Source of the DNA: Streptantibioticus parmotrematis
Lineage (GTDB): Bacteria > Actinomycetota > Actinomycetes > Streptomycetales > Streptomycetaceae
Assembly (NCBI RefSeq): GCF_019890615.1
Contig: NZ_JAINVZ010000013.1
Location: 1 to 64,000 of the forward strand
Length of the DNA: 64,000 nucleotides
Reading direction: 5' to 3'
In this document: positions 26,401-38,400 of the stretch, piece after piece
Layout: each line of letters starts with the position of its first letter
Numbering within the stretch: the first letter of the stretch is position 1
Position numbers and translations under genes: made by a program
The notes under the pieces: model-generated
The model's input: the letters and a program-made list of their open reading frames with translations, nothing else
Told to the model about the DNA's origin: nothing
Database searches by the model: none

Positions 26401-29400
26401 GGCATTGCGGGCGGAGGAGCTGTGGAGCGAGCGCAAGCGGCACGAAAGCGCCGCGCTGGGCCGGATGATAACGGCCCGGACGAAGGTGAGCGGTGATGTG
26501 CAGTCGGTCAAGGAAGGCAGGAAGGGGCTGAGGTCGGCGCAGGAGGCGCACGCTGAGGCTCAGGAAGCGCTGAGGCAGGCGCGACAGTCGGTGACCCGAG
26601 AGACCGAAGCTTTGCGCCAGGCCGAGAGGGGCCTGGAGAGCGAGCAGCGGGTACAGGCGCTGGATCTGTCGGATGCGACCGTGTCGGCGCGCGAGGAGGT
26701 GGGGGCGGCGCGAGCCGAGCTTGCGGTCGCTGAGCGTGCTCTCCAGGCACAAGAGCTCGGTGCCGAGGAGGCCGTGGCTCAGGCGAACCGGAAGCTGGGC
26801 GATGCTAGAGCCGGTGTGCAGCGACTTGAGCGGGTCGATTCCGCGTTGGGTGCTGCCCGGACCGCGCGGGCGAGGGCGGCGGAGGCGGAGCGCGCGGCCG
26901 AGAGCGGGGAGCCAGGTGCTGCGCGGGGGCTGGAAGCGGCCCGGCGGCAGGTCAGCGAGGCGGAGTTCGACCTCGTGAGGGCGCTGAAGGATCAAGGACG
27001 CGTCGGGGCGCCGGGTGACCGGAGCGGGGTGTCGCGTGCGGTGCGTGCGGCGCAGTTGAAGGCGATGACTGGACGTGTGGAGGAGGCCACCGGGCCGGGC
27101 CGCTCGGTAAAGGTGCAGGCTGCGAGGGAGGCGCTGGACAAGCAGCGGGCCGCGGCGGAGCAGGCGGGCAGGGATGTCGCGGAGAGGGCCGCACGGGAGG
27201 CAAAGGCAGAGATCATCCAGCGGTTGACCGGTGATAGCGCGCGCAAGGCGCAGGCCGCCGCCGCCGATGCCGCGCGGACCCAGAACAAGGCTCTGCTCGC
27301 TCACCGCAGGGCCAGGGAGTCCGCCCAGGCCGCGAGGGCGACAGCGGACGCTATGTTCCGGGAGGCCTACCGTACTGGTGAGGGCCTTGCGGAAGCCGTT
27401 GCCGCGGAGAGGACGGCCAGCCAGCTGGAGGACGCGGCTGAGGCCACGCACAAGACGGCCGACGAAGCGCAGTCGGCGCAAACCCAGGCCTCACGGGCGA
27501 TGGGGCGCAGGAGCGCTGTGACTCGTGAGAAACAACGAGACCTCGACCAGGTCCGCAACGAGCTCGCCACCGCGCGCAAAGAGCGCGACCTGGCGGATGG
27601 GAAGCTCGCCCGGGCGATGGACGCTTACCACGAGACCGTCAACGCCGAAAAGACCGCTCAGGCCGGCAAGGACGCTCCCGCGCAGGGCGGGAGCGAGCAC
27701 GATGTGGCTGTCGGCGACAGGCGTGAGGCTGCCGGAGGCAAGGAGGACGAGGCTGCGGCGGGCCGGGGCGAGGAAGACGCCGGATCCGTCAGGCGTACTC
27801 GCGGGGCGGCTGCGGCGGATCGTGCGGTCTCCTCGCGGGAGCAGGCGCGTCAGGCCGCTGACCGCTCGTCACGGGTGCGGCAGGCCAAGGAGAGCTTCGA
27901 GGTCCTTCAGCGCCGGACGCACTGGCTGGGCAAAATCCGCTTCATCCGCCAGGAGGTGCAGGCGGACGCGCTGCGGGACTTCAAGAGGGCGCAACTGGGC
28001 GAGGCCTTGACCAGAAGAGACTGGGACGCCGCGCTGGCGCTGGAGACGTCCACGGCCATCGCGGCCAAGGAAGCCGAGGCCGGCGCGCGTAAGGCGTTGT
28101 TCGATGCTGCCCGCTCGGGGGGCCCGGAGGCGGTGGACCGGGCCGCAAGGGCACAGCAGGAGTCCGAGGCTGCGGCGAGCCGGGCCGCGGACGCCGCGCG
28201 GGGGGCCAAGTCCGCGGGCGACGTCGTCCGCGGCGCGAAGGCGAAGACCGCGGCCGCCAAGGCCAAGCTGGTTGAGGCCACGGGCGACGTCAATGAAGTG
28301 GACGGATATGTGCTGCGTGGCGAGAAGGAACTGGCCCAGGCTGAAAGGCACTACAGCGACACGCTGCGGGAACAGGTTGTAGCGAAGGCTTCGCCCGCGG
28401 TGCGCTCCGCTCTGGAGCGTGTTCACGCTGCTGAGCGTCAGGTGCGCTCCTTGCGGGATGCCGTGCGAAGCGCTGGTTCCGGGCAGCGGGCCAAGGCATT
28501 GCGGGCCGAGGCCGACGCGGCGGAGAAGGCGGTCGAGCAAGCTGGGACGCGGGCCGCGAAGGACTTGGATGACGCCGCGAACCTGCTGGTGCGGGCAGGG
28601 GAGGACGGCACGGCCCGGTCGGCGGCTGAGGCAGCGCGTGCCGAGGCGAAGGCCAAGGTCTCGTCCCAGACCCTGGAGCAGGCACGCGCGAAGGCCCAGC
28701 AGGTGTCGCATGCCGCGAAGGAGGCTGAGAAGAACGCCGTCGGCGCCGTGAAGGAGCTTGGGCGCAAGGCGGGCAAGGCCAGCGGCAGGCAGCGCGCCGG
28801 ACAGCCGGACGACCTGCAGCAGGCACTGAGCCAGGCGACGCGGGAACTGGCACAGGCCAAGGACGAGCTCGCCGTCCAATTGCAGGACGGGGCCAGGACA
28901 CGGCGGCCCGCGGGCCGGCCCAGGCGCCCCGGCAAGGACACCCAGGCAAAGCAGGCATCTGCCGCACACGGCGGCCCGGCCGGCTCCAGCCGTGGGGTGA
29001 GTCGGCCAGCCGTCGGGCGTGGGACGGCCGTCACAACCCGTCAGCCACTGGAGGGTTCCGCCACCACTGTGGAGCCGGAAGGAACCCCGACCAGGCCCCA
29101 GGTCACGGCAGGCTCCGCCCTGTTCGACTCGACAGGCCACACCCTGGACGGCACCACTGTCGAGCCGGTCCCCGAGGATCCCCGCCCCACTGCATTCACC
29201 GGCACCGGCCGCACCCTTCAGGAGACGCCTGAAGAGCTACCTATCGCCACCCGAACCCCTGCCTCCGAGAGCGAGCAGCCGTGGACCGGGGCGGACTCGG
29301 GCAGCGAGCGGCCGCAGGCCACGCCGGATGAGGAGGGCGCGGCCAGTGCAGTGGGCGAGGGCGCGTTCCAGGGCGAGGGGTGGAGACTGGGCGGCAGCAA

Positions 29401-32400
29401 GGGGACTGGGACGCGGATAGCGGGAGAAGAAGACACCGCCGCGAAGGGCCGCGCGCGGCCTGCGCGGGCCGGAGGCCGGGGAACCTTCGAGACCCTGGGA
29501 CGCAGGCTCGGCGGCCTTAAAGACCCGAAACCGGTTGCGCAAGAGGAGGACGTGCCGACCCGACAGGTTCGAGAGGGCGCGTTCACCGGCACAGGGCGTC
29601 GGCTGGACGGCAGTCGGGTCGAGGGCCCGCAGCCGCACGCCGCCGACACGGGAGGCGAACAGGACACGCGCGCGTCCGGCGACACGCAGGACGCCAACGC
29701 CGCATCTACCACCGGGGAGGCCGGGACCGCGTCCGGTGCCGAGGCGAAGCCCCGGGCTGAGGTCTCTTCCGGGACGGAGGCCGGTACCGGGGCGGAGCCG
29801 GGTCCGGGGCACGGTGAGAGGGTGGGCGGCAGCGCTGCCGAGCTTCCTCCCGACCGGTCTGCCGCGGCATCGCGTGGCGGTTCTGACTCCGTGCGCAGCA
29901 GCCCCTTCGAGGCTGTGGGCCGACGGCTGGGCGAGGGGGCCGCCAACCCGGATGCGCGGGAGCGCGAGAGCGCGACGGGCCATGACACCGGTGCTACGGC
30001 GCGCCGCGGTGTGCCACGGCTGCATTGGCGTCCCGGCCGTATCGCACGCGTGTGGGCGGTAGAGCGTACGCTCAAGACCAATAAGCAGGCAGTACGGAAG
30101 GCAGCGGCACACTCCAAGCAGGTCGCTGAGTCGCTGCAACAGGTGGCCCGGGCGCAGGCCGCCGTGGACAAGGCTGTCGTCGCCACTCGCCAGAGGGCCG
30201 CTGAACGGCGGGCGGCGTACTATCAGTGGCAGCACGACGACAACCGCTCGAAAGCCGCTTCCGCGCGGTTGGAGGCGGCGCTGGCCGATGAGGGCAGGAT
30301 GGCCAACCTGCACCAGATGGCGAGGAAGACCGCCGACGCGCAGGTGAAGAAGGGCGACAGCGGCCAGGAGGCACAAAGCAGTTACCTCAGCGAGGCCGAG
30401 GCAGCGCATCAGTGGCGGGTGGCGCGGACGGCGGCCGAGCAGGCCAGGACGAGGGCGGAGCAGGCGAAGGCCACAGCCGAGGCCTCCGAGCAGCGGCTGC
30501 TGCAAGCACAGGGGCTGCCCACGAGGATCAATGGCCGCACTGTGTGGTCCGGAGTCGGCGGCGCCAGCCGTGACTTGGACCGTGCCTTGGGCGAACTTGA
30601 CAATGCGCGGGCAGAGTTGGCAGCAGCCATGCGCCTTCACGCAGCTGCCCGTACCGCCCCGGAGCAGGCACGGCAGGTCCGCCAGGCCGAAGGCCGCGTC
30701 GCCGGACTGACCGCGGACGCCGAGCAGCACGAGACCACCGCCCAGGCGGCAGCCCAAAAAGCGGCAGAGGCCCAGGTCGCCGCCAAGGACGCGGCCAAGG
30801 CGGCAGCCATTGCCGCCAGGGACCTCGCCGGCGCACAAGACGCCGTGAAGGCGCAGGCGACCGGGACCAGACCCTCGCCGAAGCACGCCGCCGAAACCCC
30901 GCGAGAGACGGAATCCCCGCAAGTCCCCCAGGCCGCCCAGACCACCGTGGACAGCGGCACCGATACCGCGCCCGTCGCGGGGGTCGCGCCTGCCGAGGAC
31001 GCTTTCTCCCGTAAGGCGCCGGCCTCGCAAGACCGGCTCGAGCCGAGCTCTGACGCTCCTGGCGAGGCCCCCGCAGCCGTAAAATCCCGTCTGGCCCAGG
31101 CGGAAGCTGCCGTGGAGCAAACCAAGGGTGTTCTGACCCAGGCCACAGCGGCGGCCAGGGAGCAACGGGAGAGCGCGCGGCAGGCACAGGCCACATCGCA
31201 GCAGACCCAGCAGGAGCTCAAAGCCGCACGAGCCCAGCTTGCCGCCGCCGAGGCAGCCCTGCCAGCCCTCGGCGGGCGTCAGCCCAGCACACCACCCGTT
31301 GGCCTGCCTCACGCTCTGGGCCCGTTGCTGCAACGGGCCCGCAACGCCGCCCGTCTCAAGGCGGTGGCCCGGCTGAGTCCATCGGTCATCAAGGACCCAG
31401 ACGCCAGCCCTCTCACCACCGCACGGCTGCAGGTGGCACGCGAAGACCTCATCCAGGCACGGCGGGATGCCGAGAGCGCCGGGGCCCAGGCCGCGCTCAG
31501 CCGCACCGAGGAAAGGCGGGCCCAAGCCGTTTGGGTGGCACGAGTGGCACGCGCCGACAGCGCGGACGGGGCCGTCGAGGCCGCGACCCGGCGCGCCGAG
31601 CGGCTGGCCGAGGCCGAGAACATCGCCAAAACCGAGGCCAGCGGCGCCGCATCGCAAGCCAGGACCACCGGCGCCGCACAGGATCTCGCGCACGAGCAGG
31701 CCACTGCCGCCGCCCTCAAGGAAGTCAAAGCCGCACGCGATCACGCCGAAAAGCAGGTCAAGATCCGCGCTGAGCAGGCCAGGGAGGCCCAGGCGCAAGC
31801 CAGACAGGCGGAGGAGTCAGCTTTCCGCGCGGCCCAAGCGCTCAGTGAGCACAAAGCCGTCCACGCCCTGGCCGCCCAGCGGGTGGACGACACACACATC
31901 GAACTCTTCCTCACCCTCCGACACGCCAGAGCCGAAGCGCGTCAACTCGCCCGCCTCACCTCGCCGCAGCGTGCGAAGGGCGAGCGCGAAACAGCCGAAC
32001 AGCACCTCGCCATGCAGAACGCGACCGAACAGGCCCCGGCAGCCACCGCCCCAAGCGATCCGGCCGAGCGGCGTGAGCAGGAGGAGCAGACAACCGTCCA
32101 GTACGAGGCCCTCACCGAACAGGAAGCGGGGCGGCAAGGGGCGGCGGGAGAAACGGAGCACGCTGAGCAGACACCTCACCAGAAGGCGATCGCCCAGCGG
32201 TTGCAGCTCATCAATGACTTCAAGCAGAATTTCAACCGCGCCCTGGCCACCAGCCGGGCGCGGGCCGCAGCCGCCGCACAACTCGCCGCCGAACTCGCGG
32301 CGCACCGGGCCGCTCAGGAGAAGGGCACGACGTCCTCCAGGCAGGACGATCCTGCCGACTCCGCTCACGAGCCTGGCGCGCGGCGGGAGATGTCCGAGAC

Positions 32401-35400
32401 CATGCTTTCGCTAGGAGAGCCGTCGTCCGGGAGTGCGGAAGGCGAGCAGTCACAACCGCGAACGGAACTGCCCCACACCGAGTCTGTGCGGGACGACAAT
32501 TCCGAAATCGGAGACGCCGTCACCGGGCCCGAGTGGCCCACCCCCCGCTTCACGCTCCGCAACGAGACCAGCCGCACGCCCTACGGCACCATGCGGGACC
32601 GCCTGGTCGACAACCCATTGGTGCTCCCCACGCTCAACGGCGCCCTGCTGAGCGCCGGACAGTTCCGCGACTGGGGCAAGCAGCTGTTGATCGACGGCGA
32701 ATGGCGCAATGCCGAGGCCACGGCGAGATGGATCAGGTCGCTCCCGGGTTGGTCGGCCAACAGCCGGATGCCGGTCGTATTGTTGGCAGGCGGGGCCGGA
32801 GGTACCTTCGCCCGTCAGCTGTCGCGCTTCCTCGGTGGGAACACGGTCATCGCCACGCCGGGCCACCCGATGCAGCTGTCCTCGCATGACATCTACGCGG
32901 GCACCCCGAGGTTTGACATCACGGATCGACGCACCTGGCTGGACGTTCGGGACGGCAAGGGGTGGACTCGGTACACCTGGCGCCACGCTCCCGAAGAGGA
33001 GCTCGGCCACGATCTCAAGAAGGTCCTGGCTCGGCTGGGCGTCACGATGGCACCCGCCGCCGTCGAACCGGACGAGCCGATCATCTGGAGCTACGGCCCC
33101 GAGGCACCGGTCCGCGTGGCTGAATACCACAGTACGGGCAAACAGGTGATGGCTCGCCCCACCCCCAGCGCGCCGGCCGGCTGGTGGCAAGCGTCCGCGC
33201 TCGTCAGGCGCTGGAACCCCTACCCCCTAACGCACCAGACGACGGATGCGGAAAAGACCCTCCGCGCGTTGCACGAACGCGACATCCGCGCGGTCGAGAC
33301 CGTGCTCCGGGAATCCGGCGTCCACGCCGCGGAGGCGCTCGCCAAGGCCCAAGGCCGCAAGCGCGGCGTCGCTCCCGCTACCACCCCTCTCGGCCGGGGC
33401 CGCCCCGGCCGACCCGCTCAGCAAGCGGACCGTGGAGCCCCTTCCCGCGCTCCCCTCGGCACATCCGTGACCGCAGGGCCATCCACCGCAGCCTCGCCTA
33501 CCGTCGCATCCAGCGATATCACCCTCACCGTCCTCAACGGCGAGATCACCACCAGTCTCCGCGCTTTGCGCGGCGTGAAAGGTTGGCGGCTCCCCCTGCT
33601 GGTCGCTGGACTGGCGTTCGCCGACCAGTTCACCACATTGCATCAGCAGGCCCTCGAACTCGGTATCTCCGTCAGGACCCTGCGAGATTTCAGCAGAAAG
33701 TTGCGGGACGCTTTGGGGCTGCCGAAGAGAGGAGGTGGCCGAGCGCTTGCGTGGGTGCCGGGAGCGGGACTGGAGATAGTGCACACGAGCGTGGGTGGGC
33801 CGTTCGGGTTCACCTTGCCTATCAAGTCGGACTGGCGTGATTTCCAGGAGCTGGAACGGCAGGGCTGGGAAGCTGAACAGCGTGTGCAAGGCAGCGGCCT
33901 GCCGATGTTGACCGCTGCTCTGCGTCTCGTGACCGGTCCTCTTTTCGGCAGTCGGCCGCCTGGATGGGTGGAGCCACTGCGCCAGCAGATGGCCAGGGAG
34001 ATCGAAAAGGTCGTGCAGTATGTGATTCTGCTGACCTCGCACCCCGGCCGCTCTCACTATGATGAGCAGGTCGCACAGTTGGCCCGCGCTGTCCAGCAGG
34101 GTCTCCCCGTCCCTGTTATGTCCCGTCCATACCTGAGTGTTCTGGGCGGCACGACCCGTATCACCGGTATTCCCACCAGCTCCGAAGTGCCCAGGGGCGC
34201 CCTGGCCGCACTCGCCACCGCCCTGGTGTTCGCCGATCGCTTCACCACAGATCGGCAACAAGCCGCAGCGGCCGGATACTCAGAGCCAGCCACCCTGGAG
34301 ACCGCTGTCTCGGCATTGCGCCAGGCACTTTCGCAGATCGCGGAACCCGTAGGGGTGATACAGGACCAGCCTGGTGGGCCCTACCGATTCCAGCCGCCTA
34401 TCGCGTCCGACTGGGCGGACTTCCACCGAGCGGCGAATCACATTCTGCACGTCGGTCCCGAGGATCCCGATATGCTCGCGACCTCCATCCAGCAGGTCCT
34501 CGACCTGTTCACCGCAGAGCCCTTCGATCGACGGCCACCGGTCTGGGCAGAGCCGCTCATCAGCCGGCTGACTACTCTGGTCGGTCAACTGGCGAACCGA
34601 ATCTCCCAGATCACCACGGATCCGGAGACCCTTGAGAAGACCCTCGCTCTCCAGCACCGTCTCGCCCCTCCCGCGCCTTCACGGCCTCCTCGCCTCATCC
34701 TCTTGGGAGGCTCCACGGATATCACCGGACTACCTGTCGCAGACACGAGTTCAGGACCCCTGGCAAAATTGGTCACAGTCCTGACTTTGACCGATTCGAC
34801 TGCCTCGGACCAGGAACAGGCCCGGGCGATCAATCGTAAAGATCTAAGTTCGTGGGTCTCGAGATTGCAGGGTGCTCTGAAGGGGGCGGCGGGTGGGCCG
34901 TTCAGCGTGTCCCAGAAATCGGTACGTGGGGGGGCGTATCGGGTCGAGCCGCGGATCAGGTCGGATTGGGGTGATTTCCAGGAGTTGGCTCAGCGGGGCC
35001 TGAATCCCGGTGTGGACGATCTGGAGAGGGGGAAGCGGGAGCTTGTAGCGGCCCTCCGTCTCGTCAGTGGCCGTGCTCTGGGCCGCTGGTCCACCCCATG
35101 GGTCGATCAATTGCGTGAGCAGATCGCCGCGTTGGTGAACCAGGTGGCGGACCGGTTGATCTTGCTGGCCTCGGACCCCGACAGCCCCCTCTACGACGAG
35201 GTGGCTGTTGTTATGGCAACCACCACCAAAGAGATCGTCCTCTCGGGGACGTATGTCCCCGGCATTTACCTCAAAATGCTGGACGGCGATCCCAAGGTCG
35301 AGGGACTTGCCATTCCGAGCGCCATGAGGCGTCACCTGTCCCCAGAGTCATTGGGCAGAATGCTTGTGGTCCTTGGGCTGGGAGACCAGTTCACCTCGAA

Positions 35401-38400
35401 TCAACAACAACCTGATGCCCTCGGTTACCCCCCGCACACAATTTCCAGTCTCCTCACGTTGGTGCGGAAACTGCTTCGTGACGCCTCGGGCGGGTCGGCA
35501 TCGATTTCTCAGGACGCGAGAGGTGGGGCGTATTGGGTCGAGCCGCGGATCAGGTCGGATTGGGGTGATTTCCAGGAGTTGGCTCAGCGGGGCCTGAATC
35601 CCGGTGTGGACGATCTGGAGAGGGGGAAGCGGGAGCTTGTAGCGGCCCTCCGTCTCGTCAGTGGCCGTGCTCTGGGCCGCTGGTCCACCCCATGGGTCGA
35701 TCAATTGCGTGAGCAGATCGCCGCGTTGGTGAACCAGGTGGCGGACCGGTTGATCTTGCTGGCCTCGGACCCCGACAGCCCCCTCTACGACGAGGTGGCT
35801 GTTGTTATGGCAACCACCACCAAAGAGATCGTCCTCTCGGGGACGTATGTCCCCGGCATTTACCTCAAAATGCTGGACGGCGATCCCAAGGTCGAGGGAC
35901 TTGCCATTCCGAGCGCCATGAGGCGCGAACTGTCCCCAGAAACATTGGGCAAAATGCTTGTGGTCTTTGGGCTGGCGGACCAGTTCGCCTCGAAGCAGCT
36001 TCAATCTGATGCCCTCGGTATCTCCCTTTATTCAATGACCGATGACATCGTGGCGGTGCGAAAGGCGCTTCAGGAGGCTTCGGGCGGGACGGCGTCGATT
36101 TCTAAGGGCGTGAGAAATGAGGCGTATCAGGCCGTGCCGCGGATCAGGTCGGATTGGGATGATTTCCGGGAGTTGGCTCAGCGGGGCCTGAATCCCGGTG
36201 TGGACGATCTGGAGAAGGGGGAACGGGAGCTTGTAGCGGCCCTCCGTCTCGTCAGTGACCGTCCTCTGGGCCACTGGTTCACTGCCTGGGCCGATCAACT
36301 GCGTGAGCAGATCGCCGCGTTGGTGAACCAGGTGGCGGACCGGCTGATCCTGCTGGCTTCGGATCCCGACGGCTTTTTCCATGATGAACAGGCCATAGAA
36401 CTCGCGCACACTGCCAAAAAATTCGTCAGTCGCCCACGGTACGCCCCCGGCCTGTACCTCAGAATCCTGGGCGGTGAAATCAAGATCGAGGGAATTGGTG
36501 CCGTAGCAGGCATTTCCGCAAACAAGCTTCCCGATCTGGTTGCGCCCTTGGTGTTCGCCGATCAGTTTTCCTCGCGTGGTGACCAGAAAAGCGCCTTGCC
36601 TTACCCCGAGGCTGCAGTGTATATATCGTTCCTCCGCTCCGCCGTGAGCGAGTACACGGAGGTGATACTAGATCCAAAGAGCAAGGTGTGGCGGTTCGTT
36701 CCGCCGATCAGGTCGGATTGGGATGATTTCCAGGAGCTGGCGAACAGGGGTATGCGGGCCGAGACTACTCCAGGTGCTGGATTGGAAATCCTTCGGGAAG
36801 CCCTCCGCCTTTCCGTCGGGTCACCTTTTGGTGGCAATCCTCCCTCGTGGGCGGCTCCACTCGTCGAACAGATCGAAAGGCGGATCAGTGAAGTCGCAGG
36901 CTATGTAGAGTTGGAGTCGATGGGACTTCAGCCACTGGATCCCGCGGGTGTGACGGAGATCGGTGATGGCGACCCGGCAGACAGCGACATCGCCATGACG
37001 GATTTCGGGGACGATGATCCCTTCGCTCCGTTCCCTTCGTACGACCACACCGGCCTCGTGGCGGGCCCGTCCTCATCGCTCGTGCGCACTCCCCGGCCCG
37101 GTGACTCCCCCGATGGTGGTGGTTGGCGCGGTGCGGTCCCCCAGGCGCCGGTGGGGGAGGTGGACACCCGTCATGGTGCTCTTTCCGGCACAGCGTCCTC
37201 GGACACCACGGACCCCGAGGATGGACAGTCTTGGGGCAGGGGCTCGAGCACTACCGCCGACCATGACGCAGGCGTCAGTGGCGGTGAGCTTCATCCGCTG
37301 GATGACTGGTCGGCCCGGCGGTTCGGCTGGCTCAACCCGGTGGTGTGGGGGCGCTCGGGTGGGAAGGAAGACGGAAAGCTCGAGCCTGTTGTCAGCTACG
37401 CCTCGTTCTCCGTACGCCGAGTGCGTATCGGCGCTGAGAGCGGGGTGGAGATCAGGGTCGGCGTCCGGCTGCGTGCCGAGGCTGGGGTGACAACCGGTCA
37501 ACTGGACGCCGTCTGGCGCACGATCACCGCTGCCGCTGAGACGTATTACAACCGTCCACGGTATCGCCTGCCTGGCGCCTCCCGGGTGACGGCTGGCCGC
37601 CATGCTTCCCAAGCCGGGGACGGGCAGGCGGACGGTGACCTTCTGCGCGTGTCGATGGTCCGGGTCACCGGACCCGGTGAACGTGCCGATTCCGACGTGA
37701 TGGTCTTCGACCCGGCGCGGACCGCCAAGCGCCCGGACCAGCGTTCCATACCGACCACTACGACACAGGCCCTGGCCGCTCACGAGGTCATCGGTCACAC
37801 CCTGGGAATACCTGACGCTTTTCGCATCACCGAGACCACCCCCCGAGTCGACTCTGGCCACTCCCTGCGCTCCACAGACCCGGACCACCATGTTGGCACG
37901 CCCTGGATGGTCGTCGAGCAGGACACCGCCCCACGCCACCCGAGCCTTCTCATGGGCGACTACACCAAAGAGCCCGCCGACACCCCGGACGAGCAGACAC
38001 CAGCACCCTCACACGCCGGACCCACCCCGCCGACCGCCGCTCTCCTCGACTGGGACCTGCACCGGCTCGCCCGGCATATCCACCTGAGCTCCGAGCCGGC
38101 CGACCTCTCGCAACCCAACACCCCACGACACGGAGCCATCCCTCAAGCCCCCGAAAACCACCCCACCAACTCCGCCGCATCCAGCCGCAACACCAACAAT
38201 GATCCTTCTATGCCGCCAGCGGTCTTGGCCGTGCGAGGCGCCACGGTGCACGCGCCGGAGGCCGAAGACTTGGACGCCCCCGCCAGCGAATCGCACACGG
38301 AGACCGATACCGTTCGCCCGCACGGTGACAAAGCCATCCCCCCCGGTGGTTTCGTCAGTGACTTCGGCTCGGGCGGGGGTGGTCTGCCCGGACACATCAA

